From positions 1,054,001 to 1,118,000 of the forward strand of contig NZ_VYQF01000001.1 of assembly GCF_008710285.1 (NCBI RefSeq): a stretch of DNA of 64,000 nt, written 5' to 3'. The position numbers and the translations under genes were made by a program. This stretch comes from Ginsengibacter hankyongi (GTDB lineage Bacteria > Bacteroidota > Bacteroidia > Chitinophagales > Chitinophagaceae). The stretch's first letter is position 1. Each line of letters begins with the position of its first letter. The notes below the pieces were generated by a model. That model was not told where the DNA came from and searched no databases. It saw nothing but the letters and a program-made list of their open reading frames with translations. Positions 26,135 through 35,400 of this stretch are shown here, in pieces.

Positions 26135-26812
26135 TCAACTTTTTTTTACGGAAGCAACAAAGTCCTCAATACTTATTGCGTCTTCAAGCTTGTATTCACC
26201 AATGCGCGTACGGCATAAACTACTAAGATACGCTCCGCATCCGAGAGCAGCGCCAAAGTCGTTTGCCAAACTTCGTATATACGTGCCCGTGGTACATACT
26301 ACTTTAAACGAAATTAACGGCAAACTGATATCGATAATTTCAAAACTATGTATGGTAATTTTTCTTGGTTCCATAATTACATCGACGCCTTTTCTTGCCA
26401 ATAAATAAACAGGCTTTCCTTTTTGCTTTATGGCAGAATGTATCGGCGGTAACTGCACTATTTCGCCCGTAAATTTTTTCGATATTTCAAATATGGCCTC
26501 GTTAGTGATTCCATCAATCGGCTGAAAGTTTTCGGGTTCACTTTCCAGGTCGAATGTTGGCGTTACAGATCCTAAGGTAAAAGTGCCGGTATATTCTTTT
26601 TCCTGCGCCATATAGTCATTAATCTTTTTGGTAAATTTTCCGGTACATACAATTAAAAGCCCGGTGGCCAGCGGATCGAGCGTTCCAGCATGACCAACTT
26701 TTTTTATTTTAATAGTGTTACGGATTTTCCGCACCACATCAAAAGATGTCCATCCTAATGGTTTATTAGTAAGAAGCACTCGTCCTTCTTCGAAAGTATT
26801 TTTATTCATCAA
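26135..26812 (-). CDS. truB: tRNA pseudouridine-55 synthase
   Basis: 225 residues. It makes pseudouridine in the T-loop of tRNA. VGHAGTLDPLATGLLIVC has the catalytic Asp; GTYIRSLANDFGAALGCGAYLSSLCRTRIG is the conserved C-terminal part of the catalytic domain. The protein lacks the C-terminal PUA domain of E. coli TruB, as is common in Bacteroidota. It starts six bases after the DUF58 gene, so it is the last member of the spoIIM-moxR-type run. Confidence 0.95.
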   Translation of the reverse strand: MMNKNTFEEGRVLLTNKPLGWTSFDVVRKIRNTIKIKKVGHAGTLDPLATGLLIVCTGKFTKKINDYMAQEKEYTGTFTLGSVTPTFDLESEPENFQPIDGITNEAIFEISKKFTGEIVQLPPIHSAIKQKGKPVYLLARKGVDVIMEPRKITIHSFEIIDISLPLISFKVVCTTGTYIRSLANDFGAALGCGAYLSSLCRTRIGEYKLEDAISIEDFVASVKKS

Positions 26813-26818
26813 AAAAAA

Positions 26819-28162
26819 TTATATAGCCTGGCGGGTTTTTAGTTCCAAATATTTATTAATAGTATTTACCGTTAGTTTCTGCGGTGAAGAAAGCAAAGAT
26901 AAAATCCCAAATTTCATCAGCTCTTTTGCGATAAGACGTTTTTCAAAAGCAAATTTTTCTGCAATTGTTTTAATATATACGTCTTCCACATTGGTAGCGT
27001 GTGAGCCCGTAAGTTTGTTTAACTCAGTATTTTCAAAAAAAACTACGAGCAGTAAATGATGACTCGCCAAAGACCTTAGATATTCAATCTGCCTATTTAG
27101 ACCGGACAACGATTCAAAATTGGTAAACAATATAAGCAGGCTACGGTTTTTAATCCGATTCCTGATTTGCATGTATAACATTTCAAAATCACTTTCCAGG
27201 AAACCGGTAGTTTGATTGTATAATAACTGCAGAATATTTTTTTTTTGCACGGGTTTTCTATCAGCCGCCAATATGTTTCCTATAGTATTTGAAAAAGTAA
27301 TTACCCCCACTCTATCCTGTTTTTTAAGACAGATATTGCTTAACACCAAACAACTATTAATTGCATAATCCAGCAATGTTAAACCCTCGAAAGGCATTTT
27401 CATCAGTCGCCCTTTATCAATAACACAATACACTTGCTGCGATCTTTCATCCATAAAATTATTAACCATTAAACCACCTTTGCGTGCTGAAGCTTTCCAG
27501 TTGAGCGTGCGAATATCATCGCCAGTTACGTATTCTTTAATTTGCTCAAACTCCATGCTCTGGCCAATCTTACGCATTCGCCTGCTTCCGCCTTCATTTT
27601 GGATTATTGCGTTTGACAAAAGCTCATATTTATATAATTGCATAAAAGCAGGATATACATTTATGGTTTCGGCGGCCTGGGAAGTAAACCGGTGGCTGAC
27701 AAATCCCAATGGTGAGGTAACAAACAAATGAATGTTGCCAAAATGATATTCACCTCTTTGATGAGGACGTAAATAATATTGAATTTTTTTTTGTTGCTTT
27801 TCTTTCAGGTCTAATTGTCTTTTCCATTTTCGCTCCTGGAATTGTTCCGGTAATTCATCATTTACGTTAACGTGAACAGGAAAAGAAAATTCATTTTTTA
27901 TAATTAATTCAATTTTATTTTCATCGCCGTTACTCAATCTGCCTGCGCTAATTCTTCTTGCAAATGGAACTCTGTCAGTAAAAAATAAAAAAACATAATC
28001 CGCCATGCAAAGAATTATAAACGCAAAAAAAACAACTGACGCTATTACATCAAACCAATAAATATAAAATGATGCAACAAATAAAAAAATACATACAAGC
28101 AACCCGCCGTAAAAACGTGCAGTGAGAAATAAGTCGCCAAAGTATCTTTTTATAAAATCCAT
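26819..28162 (-). CDS. DUF58-domain membrane protein
   Basis: 447 residues. Two or more transmembrane segments lie in the first 60 residues. The DUF58/VWA-like region (about 190-300) contains the signature VTGDDIRTLNWKASARKGGLMV. The rest resembles a von Willebrand A-type fold with FEQIKEYVTGDD. DUF58 proteins accompany MoxR AAA ATPases and are thought to be part of membrane-bound chaperone complexes. It follows moxR by 10 bases and precedes truB by 6. Confidence 0.9.
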   Translation of the reverse strand: MDFIKRYFGDLFLTARFYGGLLVCIFLFVASFYIYWFDVIASVVFFAFIILCMADYVFLFFTDRVPFARRISAGRLSNGDENKIELIIKNEFSFPVHVNVNDELPEQFQERKWKRQLDLKEKQQKKIQYYLRPHQRGEYHFGNIHLFVTSPLGFVSHRFTSQAAETINVYPAFMQLYKYELLSNAIIQNEGGSRRMRKIGQSMEFEQIKEYVTGDDIRTLNWKASARKGGLMVNNFMDERSQQVYCVIDKGRLMKMPFEGLTLLDYAINSCLVLSNICLKKQDRVGVITFSNTIGNILAADRKPVQKKNILQLLYNQTTGFLESDFEMLYMQIRNRIKNRSLLILFTNFESLSGLNRQIEYLRSLASHHLLLVVFFENTELNKLTGSHATNVEDVYIKTIAEKFAFEKRLIAKELMKFGILSLLSSPQKLTVNTINKYLELKTRQAI

Positions 28163-28172
28163 TTTTTATTTT

Positions 28173-29150
28173 TTATCGCGGCACTTCAATACTTGTAATA
28201 ATATTTTTTACAAGTTCATCGGGCGTAATTCCTTCCATCTCTTTTTCTGGTGTTAGAATTATTCTGTGGCGCATAACGGGAGCAGCCATTTCCAATATAT
28301 CTTCAGGGTTTACAAAGTCTCGTCCCTTAATTGCAGCATTTGCTTTGGATGCTTTTAAAATAGCCAGCGATGCTCTTGGCGATGCGCCTAAAAATAACGA
28401 TGGATTGTTTCTTGTTTCATTAACGATTTTCGCAATAAACTCTACCAGCTTTGGATCAATCATTACCTGGTTAATTAGATTCCGGTATTCTGCAATTTGC
28501 CTCGTTGACAATATTTTATTTACATCCTGCAACAATGCGTTTTGCGTAAGTGTTTGCTGATTGAGAAGAATATTTATTTCTTCTTCAAGAGTTGGATAGT
28601 TTACATTTATCTTAAACAAAAATCTATCAAGCTGCGCTTCCGGAAGTCGGTAAGTTCCCTCTTGTTCTATAGGATTTTGCGTCGCTAAAACAAGAAAGGG
28701 AAAGTCCATTATGTGAGTAGTTCCATCAATAGTTATTTGTCTTTCTTCCATTACTTCAAACAATGCAGCCTGTGTTTTTGCTGGCGCACGGTTTATTTCA
28801 TCTATAAGAATTATATTACTGAATATAGCGCCTCTTTTAAATTGGAAATCTGCTTCTTTAGGATTAAAAACTGAAGTACCCAAAACATCACTTGGCATCA
28901 GGTCAGGAGTAAATTGAATACGGGAAAATTCTGCATTGATAATTTTTGCCATCAGCTTTGCAGTTAGTGTTTTGGCAACACCCGGTACTCCTTCAATTAA
29001 AATATGTCCATCGCATAGCAGTCCAATCATCAGCATATTTACCATTTCATGCTGGCCAACAATAACTTTACTAATTTCATTCCGAATGTCTGCAACGGCT
29101 GCACTCAATGCACTCAAATCAATTCTCGGTTCAAAAAAATTCTCTTCCAT
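28173..29150 (-). CDS. MoxR-family AAA+ ATPase
   Basis: 325 residues. AAA+ elements are present: Walker A in LIEGVPGVAKTLTAKLMA, Walker B in NIILIDEINRAPAKTQAALFE, sensor/arginine region in VLATQNPIEQEGTYRLPEAQLDRF, and a C-terminal lid (GASPRASLAILKASKANAAI). Such ATPases act as chaperones for VWA-domain partners; their substrates in Bacteroidota are mostly unknown. Its start codon shares a base with the stop of the DUF4350 gene. Neighbouring DUF58, DUF4350, DUF4129 and SpoIIM genes form the usual MoxR cluster. Confidence 0.94.
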   Translation of the reverse strand: MEENFFEPRIDLSALSAAVADIRNEISKVIVGQHEMVNMLMIGLLCDGHILIEGVPGVAKTLTAKLMAKIINAEFSRIQFTPDLMPSDVLGTSVFNPKEADFQFKRGAIFSNIILIDEINRAPAKTQAALFEVMEERQITIDGTTHIMDFPFLVLATQNPIEQEGTYRLPEAQLDRFLFKINVNYPTLEEEINILLNQQTLTQNALLQDVNKILSTRQIAEYRNLINQVMIDPKLVEFIAKIVNETRNNPSLFLGASPRASLAILKASKANAAIKGRDFVNPEDILEMAAPVMRHRIILTPEKEMEGITPDELVKNIITSIEVPR

Positions 29151-30370
29151 TAGCTCTGGTTTTTATAAAAGTTTTCAATTTCGTTATTCAGTTGTATTAA
29201 TGTTGCGTCATCAATATTTTCGCCGCTGTGTATCCGTCTAATTAATGCAAATAATCGCTTCATTGTTTCAATAGGCACACCACTTTTTCCAGCAAGGGAG
29301 TTTATAAATTCATCATTAATTGTTGAAGTATTTATAAAGTATTTATTGCGGATGTGCTCATAAAAATAGGTAATCATCTTTTCAGCAATGTGATTGTTAT
29401 TTTTTTTCTGCAGGTAAAGACGTCCTACTGTCTCTGTAAAATTAACGGTTGTATTTACATTTGGTTTTATTACATCGATAATTCTTTGCTTTCTTTTTAC
29501 ATTAAATAAAATAAAAAGCAAAAGCCCAATAATTGCAAGCCAAAACGCCCAAAGTAAAGGCGGATGCTGCCTTATAACACTAAGCGATGAGAAGTTATTG
29601 TCATCTTTTCCGTTATTACTTTTTCTGCGGTTAGGGCTTGCATTTTTGTAATACTCATCCCAATAGATATTTTTAGGATCGCTGCGCAGAAAAGAAATTA
29701 CATTTTCGATATATTGATAATTATCGCCTGATAATAAAAAATAATTACTAAAAACCCTTGGGGCAACATGCAAATAAATACGTCCCTTACCTGAAAATAA
29801 AATTATATAATTAGGGTCGTTATTTTCGTTTACACCCAAAACCCTTACAAAGGCCGTATCGAAGGACGAGAGCGAATTCAAAAACGGGTAGTAGTAATAT
29901 CCATAAGCAGGTGCTTTAAAATTATTATCAAAGAACATGCTCACCTTTGTTTGACGCATTAAACCTTTTGTTTCATCAACTATTTCAGCCATCCTCTCAT
30001 TATTACAGTTGATATTTTCGAGCAGCCTTGTATCTATATAATCGGCAGAAATAAAAAGATCATTTCCGGCTTTTACATAATCCATAAAAGCATTTACTTC
30101 GGAATAATTAAGCACAAGGTTTTTAGTGATGAGAAAATAGAGTGAATATTTTTTATTGTTAGAATAGTCTTTGATTACGTTCCATTCCTGGTCAAATGGT
30201 TCCGTTACCGTTTCTACATACCGGTCTTTAAAAAGATTTCTAAATTCTTTATAGGCAATGTATCCTCCAAATGGCTGCTTATCTGATTTGCGAAAACTTT
30301 CACTTAGCGGCGGCAACACACGACCTGACTGTTTGCAGCTACCAGCTAATTCCGCAAGTGAAACAGACAA
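29150..30370 (-). CDS. DUF4350-domain membrane protein
   Basis: 406 residues from a TTG at 30370. No ATG is in frame before the upstream TAA. A CTG at 30397 would give nine more residues and a complete signal or membrane anchor (EKIILYLLLSVSLAELAGSC); the real start may be that CTG. The soluble extracytoplasmic domain (about 20-260) has the DUF4350 pattern KQPFGGYIAYKEFRNLFKD and AGNDLFISADYID. One transmembrane helix (about 275-295, PPLLWAFWLAIIGLLLFILF) and a cytoplasmic helical tail follow. It is cotranscribed with moxR. Function unknown. Confidence 0.78.
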   Translation of the reverse strand: MSVSLAELAGSCKQSGRVLPPLSESFRKSDKQPFGGYIAYKEFRNLFKDRYVETVTEPFDQEWNVIKDYSNNKKYSLYFLITKNLVLNYSEVNAFMDYVKAGNDLFISADYIDTRLLENINCNNERMAEIVDETKGLMRQTKVSMFFDNNFKAPAYGYYYYPFLNSLSSFDTAFVRVLGVNENNDPNYIILFSGKGRIYLHVAPRVFSNYFLLSGDNYQYIENVISFLRSDPKNIYWDEYYKNASPNRRKSNNGKDDNNFSSLSVIRQHPPLLWAFWLAIIGLLLFILFNVKRKQRIIDVIKPNVNTTVNFTETVGRLYLQKKNNNHIAEKMITYFYEHIRNKYFINTSTINDEFINSLAGKSGVPIETMKRLFALIRRIHSGENIDDATLIQLNNEIENFYKNQS

Positions 30371-30403
30371 TAAAAGATATAGTATAATCTTTTCCAGGTA
30401 AGG

Positions 30404-31228
30404 TTATATTTTTTTATTAAACAAAATAAATTCCTGTTTTAATTGCTGATAACGGTCGCGGTTAATCGCAAATTTCCCATACCACACATATTCATAATTA
30501 AGCGTTAACGATGCAAAGTCAAATTGAGTGGTATGTCCGCTCAGTTCCTGCACATAAAACTTGTTTGTTTTATCAGGAGAAAAAAGAATTAATTCCCTGT
30601 CGGAAAGTTTTTTCAGCGACTGCAAATACAAATATCTTATGGCAAGATTATAATCGCTTTTTGATTCAGCCTCATGTATAAGCTCATTGTAAGTTGAATA
30701 TTCATTCAGCTTTTCAGGTTCTTCCGCAACGGGCTCATCGCCATGTTTTATATTTCCCTTTGTAAACAAGCCTCCTTTAAAAAACAATTTATATAAAATA
30801 AATGCGATAAAGAATATGGCAATAAGCCAGAAAAAAATCTTTACAGGAAAGCTATTCAAAAAACCATTTGACCTAGAAGAAGGAATTGAGATTGTTTTAT
30901 ATTTTTTGCCGCCCGTATTGTTGTCGATACTTATTGTATCTGCCCTGAGGCCAGTTTTTTTCTTCTTAAGCAAACTATCAAGGAAGGACATGTAACCAAA
31001 TTCCGGATTCCGTTTCCATTTTAATATAGAATCTTTAGAATTGTCAAAAATAGTTTTTGTAATAACGGTATCGCCAATATCTTCAGAATCATTATTAACA
31101 GAATCGATGGCTATAACGGCGCCAGAAGTATCCGCCGTATCCTCATTATTGTTTTGGGCAAAGCACCGGCTATTGAAAAAAAACAACAGAACAAAAATCC
31201 AACAAAATTTTATACGCTTACAATTCAT
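30404..31228 (-). CDS. DUF4129-like membrane protein
   Basis: 274 residues. Signal peptide (FVLLFFFNSRCFAQ), a low-complexity acidic segment (about 28-60), one transmembrane helix (about 128-148, IFFWLIAIFFIAFILYKLFF) and a helical C-terminal domain with NLAIRYLYLQSLKKLSD, matching the DUF4129 region. The partner genes are typical of the MoxR cluster. It overlaps the spoIIM-like gene by 11 bases, which indicates coupled translation. Function unknown. Confidence 0.75.
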   Translation of the reverse strand: MNCKRIKFCWIFVLLFFFNSRCFAQNNNEDTADTSGAVIAIDSVNNDSEDIGDTVITKTIFDNSKDSILKWKRNPEFGYMSFLDSLLKKKKTGLRADTISIDNNTGGKKYKTISIPSSRSNGFLNSFPVKIFFWLIAIFFIAFILYKLFFKGGLFTKGNIKHGDEPVAEEPEKLNEYSTYNELIHEAESKSDYNLAIRYLYLQSLKKLSDRELILFSPDKTNKFYVQELSGHTTQFDFASLTLNYEYVWYGKFAINRDRYQQLKQEFILFNKKI

Positions 31229-32255
31229 AGGTTATTCCATTCTTTATAATTTTTCCATCTTCCAAAACAACACCATTATTATGTAACCGTATCGGATACA
31301 ACACAAAATACCATAGTATTAAAAAGAATGAACCGGCCAGGATAATAATACTTACGGGAACAGGAAGCCCTATATCGTGAGAATCTTTTTGAAAGGTATT
31401 ACTCATAAGATGGGTAACATAGCTTTCGAAAAATGCAGCCACAATAAAAAAAGGAACCAGGCTTACGCATATTTTCATGGCATCCTTCACCGATTTTAGA
31501 AATGATTGTCTTCGTGTATACGTGCCCGGGAACAGCCATCCAAAACCCAGTATAAGGCCGGCGCAGCTTGCAATTACAATTGATGATATTTCAATAGTGC
31601 CATGTATCCAGATAACCATCACTGATTGCCAGCCCAGGCCCTGCGAAAAAAAAATGTATTGAAAACAACCTAGCATAAGTCCATTATTCCACATAAAAAA
31701 AATAGTCCCGATTCCAAATAAAACTCCAAAGACAACACTATAAAAAGCCACCTTTATATTATTGTAAGCAATATAAACGAACATGGAAAAAGGATTCTCA
31801 CTTTTATAAACACCGAAAGGATCTCCTTTTTGAATGCGTGAAATGGTTTCCTCATAATAACCCGCCTGCACGTTATGATTAAAATAATTTTCAGCATAAT
31901 TGGGATCTGTAGTGGAAGATATAACGCCAATAGCTACAAACAACACAAATAATATCAGCGTAAATAGAAAAATTTTATGATAGCGGCGGAACAACAACGG
32001 CAACTCATATTTCCAGAATAATAATATTCTTGAATATTTATGTTTTCTATTCTGGTAAATACTTTGATAAATACCGGCTGCAATACCGTTAATCCACCGC
32101 GTTACTTTGCTTTGCGGGTAGAAAGTTTTTGCGTAAGACAGGTCATCGAGCAAGGTTACAAACCTGTCCGCCATTTCATCCGGGTCTTGTGTTTCTTCGT
32201 GCTGATATTGATTCCACTTATCAACATTTTTTTTTATAAACCTCGCCTCACGCAT
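31218..32255 (-). CDS. Stage II sporulation protein M family (DUF95) membrane protein
   Basis: 345 residues with about five hydrophobic segments in residues 95-330. The SpoIIM family core is visible: an extracytoplasmic loop (TTDPNYAENYFNHNVQ), NNIKVAFYSVVFGVLFGIGT and VWIHGTIEISSIVIASCAGL. Bacteroidota do not sporulate; this family here belongs to the MoxR cluster rather than to engulfment. It is the first gene of that run and starts 110 bases from the divergent RDD gene. Confidence 0.9.
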   Translation of the reverse strand: MREARFIKKNVDKWNQYQHEETQDPDEMADRFVTLLDDLSYAKTFYPQSKVTRWINGIAAGIYQSIYQNRKHKYSRILLFWKYELPLLFRRYHKIFLFTLILFVLFVAIGVISSTTDPNYAENYFNHNVQAGYYEETISRIQKGDPFGVYKSENPFSMFVYIAYNNIKVAFYSVVFGVLFGIGTIFFMWNNGLMLGCFQYIFFSQGLGWQSVMVIWIHGTIEISSIVIASCAGLILGFGWLFPGTYTRRQSFLKSVKDAMKICVSLVPFFIVAAFFESYVTHLMSNTFQKDSHDIGLPVPVSIIILAGSFFLILWYFVLYPIRLHNNGVVLEDGKIIKNGITYEL

Positions 32256-32365
32256 TTTATAAAATTAAAACGTAAACATATAAATATCGTTGAAACAAAT
32301 AGAAATAATTTAACCAAACAAAAAATAAAAAAAGGCAATTTCTCTTTAATATAATAATTTGCCTT

Positions 32366-33160
32366 ATGAGCGTTATACAAATAGCTACTCCTTTTAATAT
32401 CGACCTGGAATTTGAAATAGCCGAATTTCATAAAAGGCTTTTTGCATACCTCATAGATTTTACTTTATTGATACTCTTTTTTGTCGGCATGAAGTTTCTG
32501 TATTATGGAGGCTTTGATGAAGTGAGTGAAAATGTACTAAAAAGCCACATGGGCGTTGATATACTCACCATTTCTGTTCCTATGCTTTTGTATTCGCTTG
32601 TCACGGAAGTGATGCTGCATGGGCAAACGATAGGAAAAAAATTAATGAACATAAGGGTAATAAGCCTCAATGGCGGGGAGCCCGAGCTAAGCCAATATTT
32701 GGTAAGGTGGATGTTCAAAGCGTATGAGTGGCCTTTCTTTTTTGGCTACACTATTCTTACAAGAGGTAGCCTTATTGTTTACATAATGATCACCGGCTTC
32801 TTTGGAATCATCGTGGTAATTATTATTGCTATTTCAAAAAAAAATCAAAGGCTTGGAGACCTGGCGGCCAATACGGTTGTTGTAAACACTAAATCTGTTT
32901 TCACGGTTGAGGATACTGTTTTTATGGAAATTCAGCAGTCCAATTATGTGGTAAAATTTCCGGAAGTTTTAAAACTTTCTGATCGTGATATTAATACTAT
33001 TAAAAATGTGATTAACATGTTTTATAAAAATCACAACACAGAAACGTGTGCAAGGGTTTCCATTAAAGTGCAGGAAGTTTTAAAAATTCAAACTGATATG
33101 TACGCAATTGATTTTTTAGAAAAGCTGCTTGCCGATTATAATTATTTAGCTTCAAAATAA
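32366..33160 (+). CDS. RDD-family membrane protein
   Basis: 264 residues. The RDD core with about four transmembrane segments lies in residues 20-165: EFHKRLFAYLIDFTLLIL, LHGQTIGKKLMNIRVI and KNQRLGDLAANTVVVN (the R-D-D residues). The last hundred residues form a soluble helical part with LKLSDRDINTIKNVINMF. RDD proteins are little understood; in Bacteroidota the gene sits next to spoIIM/moxR and is divergent from that run here, as if sharing control. Confidence 0.9.
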   Translation: MSVIQIATPFNIDLEFEIAEFHKRLFAYLIDFTLLILFFVGMKFLYYGGFDEVSENVLKSHMGVDILTISVPMLLYSLVTEVMLHGQTIGKKLMNIRVISLNGGEPELSQYLVRWMFKAYEWPFFFGYTILTRGSLIVYIMITGFFGIIVVIIIAISKKNQRLGDLAANTVVVNTKSVFTVEDTVFMEIQQSNYVVKFPEVLKLSDRDINTIKNVINMFYKNHNTETCARVSIKVQEVLKIQTDMYAIDFLEKLLADYNYLASK

Positions 33161-33170
33161 CTTTAAAGCG

Positions 33171-33632
33171 TTAATGTGTTGCAGCGCCTATAATACCTAT
33201 CACAATTGTTAATGCATAAATTGAAAGAATTATAATTGTGAAGATGCCGAAAAATTTAAACATCGATTTTAAATTCATTAGCGATTCATCAAAGTTGTCC
33301 TGGCTGATATTTTTTGTTGCAAGCTGCATTTTTGCAGAAAATTTATACAGGTAAAAGCAAGGAAAAAAGAAGAGAAATGCCAGCATTAAATATAATACTG
33401 TCATCGCTGTTCTAATAACAGGAGTAAAGCTAAAAGTCACTCCTGCCGAAGAACTGTTTTGAGTTAATTGTGACATGAGTGCTGGTATTAAAAAAGCCAG
33501 TACAACCATAAATCCGCAAAAAACAAATCCAATGATCGCCAAAAACTTCCCCCACTTCGCAGATTCAGTTAAATAGCTTTGCCCTTGTGGCGTTACCTGC
33601 AAGTCGTTATTCAATAAATCAAAATTTTCCAT
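33171..33632 (-). CDS. DUF5362-family membrane protein
   Basis: 153 residues with three hydrophobic segments (about 30-50, 83-105, 130-150) and the pattern ESAKWGKFLAIIGFVFCGFM, with KNISQDNFDESLMNLKSMFK as the connecting helix. It fits the DUF5362 family of small Bacteroidota membrane proteins, whose function is unknown. It converges with the RDD gene, 10 bases apart. The promoter side, toward proS, leaves 47 bases. Confidence 0.75.
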   Translation of the reverse strand: MENFDLLNNDLQVTPQGQSYLTESAKWGKFLAIIGFVFCGFMVVLAFLIPALMSQLTQNSSSAGVTFSFTPVIRTAMTVLYLMLAFLFFFPCFYLYKFSAKMQLATKNISQDNFDESLMNLKSMFKFFGIFTIIILSIYALTIVIGIIGAATH

Positions 33633-33679
33633 GTTGTTAGTTTTGATTTTGGAATAAAAAGATTTTTAAAGTTATTTTT

Positions 33680-35155
33680 TTAATATGCTCTCGCAAATAA
33701 AACTCTTTCTTTACTTGGCTTGCCGGTTAAAATGCACTTTCCTTCTTCCTGTAGATTATTCAAAGGAATACAGCGTATAGTCGCCTTCGTTAGTTCTTTT
33801 ATTTTTTCTTCCGTTTCCGCAGTGCCATCCCAATGTGCAGAAATAAAACCTCCTTTACTATCGAGAAGTTTTTCAAACTCATCCCATGTGTCGGCTTTGG
33901 CTATATGTTCGTCGCGGAAATTTTTTGCCTTAGTATAAATATTTTGCTGAATGTCGTTCAGTAAAACAGCAACTGTATTGGCAAGCCCATCTATCGAAAC
34001 CGAAGTTTTCTCTTTTGTATCGCGGCGGGCAACTTCTACTACATTATTTTGTATATCCCTGGCCCCAATAGCGATCCGTACAGGAACTCCCTTTAATTCA
34101 TATTCTGCAAATTTCCAGCCTGGGCGGTTGTTGTCGTTATCATCATATTTCACTTTTACTCCCAGTGCTTTAAAATCTTCCATGAACATTTTTACTTTTT
34201 CATCGATCATTTTCTTTTGCTCATCTCCCTTATAAATGGGTACAATTACAACTTGTATCGGTGCTATTTTTGGCGGCAACACCAGCCCGTCATCATCGCT
34301 GTGGGCCATCACTAAAGCACCTATCAGTCTTGTACTTACTCCCCAACTGCTTGCCCAAACATAATCAAGCTTATTTTCTTTATCGGTAAATTGTACATCA
34401 AAAGCTTTAGCAAAATTTTGTCCAAGATAGTGCGAAGTGCCCGACTGCAATGCCTTTCCATCCTGCATCAGCGCTTCTATACAATAAGTATCTACTGCGC
34501 CCGCAAAACGCTCACTTATACTTTTAACCCCTTTAACCACAGGCAAACTCATCCATTCTTCGGCAAATGTTGCATACACATCAAGAATTAACTTTGTTTC
34601 GTCTATAGCTTCCTGTGAGGTGGCGTGGGCAGTATGACCTTCCTGCCATAAAAATTCTGTTGTACGCAAGAAAAGCCGGGTACGCATTTCCCACCTTACA
34701 ACGTTGGCCCATTGGTTTACCAATATTGGTAAATCCCTGTAAGACTGGATCCATGTTTTATAAGTATTCCATATAATCGTTTCTGAAGTGGGCCTCACAA
34801 TTAATTCTTCTTCCAGTTTTGCGTCAGGATCTACAACAATTCCTCCGCCATCAGGATCATTCATTAAACGATAATGAGTAACAACAGCGCATTCTTTAGC
34901 AAAGCCTTCCACATGTGCCGCTTCTTTACTCAAAAAACTTTTTGGAATAAATAATGGAAAATATGCATTTTGATGTCCTGTTTCTTTAAACATTTTATCC
35001 AACTGGTCACGCATATTTTCCCAGAGCGCAAATCCGTATGGTTTTATAACCATACAACCTCTTACTGCGCTGTAATCGGCCAGCCCGGCTTTTAAAATAA
35101 TATCATTATACCACTGAGAATAATCGGTTTCCCTTTTTGTAATTTCTTTACCCAT
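33680..35155 (-). CDS. proS: Prolyl-tRNA synthetase (archaeal/eukaryal-type)
   Basis: 491 residues, the short ProS type without the bacterial editing insertion. It is a class II synthetase: motif 2 in [20 protein letters not shown] (arginine loop), a TSETIIW segment, motif 3 near [17 protein letters not shown], then the anticodon-binding domain (about 290-400, [15 protein letters not shown]) and a zinc-binding-like C-terminal domain (about 400-491). The type is common in Bacteroidota. The start [18 protein letters not shown] matches related proteins. Confidence 0.95.
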   Translation of the reverse strand: MGKEITKRETDYSQWYNDIILKAGLADYSAVRGCMVIKPYGFALWENMRDQLDKMFKETGHQNAYFPLFIPKSFLSKEAAHVEGFAKECAVVTHYRLMNDPDGGGIVVDPDAKLEEELIVRPTSETIIWNTYKTWIQSYRDLPILVNQWANVVRWEMRTRLFLRTTEFLWQEGHTAHATSQEAIDETKLILDVYATFAEEWMSLPVVKGVKSISERFAGAVDTYCIEALMQDGKALQSGTSHYLGQNFAKAFDVQFTDKENKLDYVWASSWGVSTRLIGALVMAHSDDDGLVLPPKIAPIQVVIVPIYKGDEQKKMIDEKVKMFMEDFKALGVKVKYDDNDNNRPGWKFAEYELKGVPVRIAIGARDIQNNVVEVARRDTKEKTSVSIDGLANTVAVLLNDIQQNIYTKAKNFRDEHIAKADTWDEFEKLLDSKGGFISAHWDGTAETEEKIKELTKATIRCIPLNNLQEEGKCILTGKPSKERVLFARAY

Positions 35156-35400
35156 AATTTCAAATCATTTTTAATCCTTTATCCTTTTTTATATATCTGA
35201 AAAATCAACCAAGCACCCGGTATTTTTCGTCTCGAAAAAATAAATTTTCAACCATAAAAAAACATAGTCATCTTAGCTATTCTTTAACAACCGTTTGTAA
35301 AATTAAACGCCATATAATAGTTGATTAATGCTTAAATTTACATAGCATTGGGCGCAAAAGTAATAAACTTCATTTTTAATTTTTTTTTAAACTTAAAGCC

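Noticed and set aside
31218-32255. SpoIIM as evidence for sporulation
   Set aside because: The gene belongs to a MoxR/DUF58 cluster and no sporulation genes are seen; family names here are historical.
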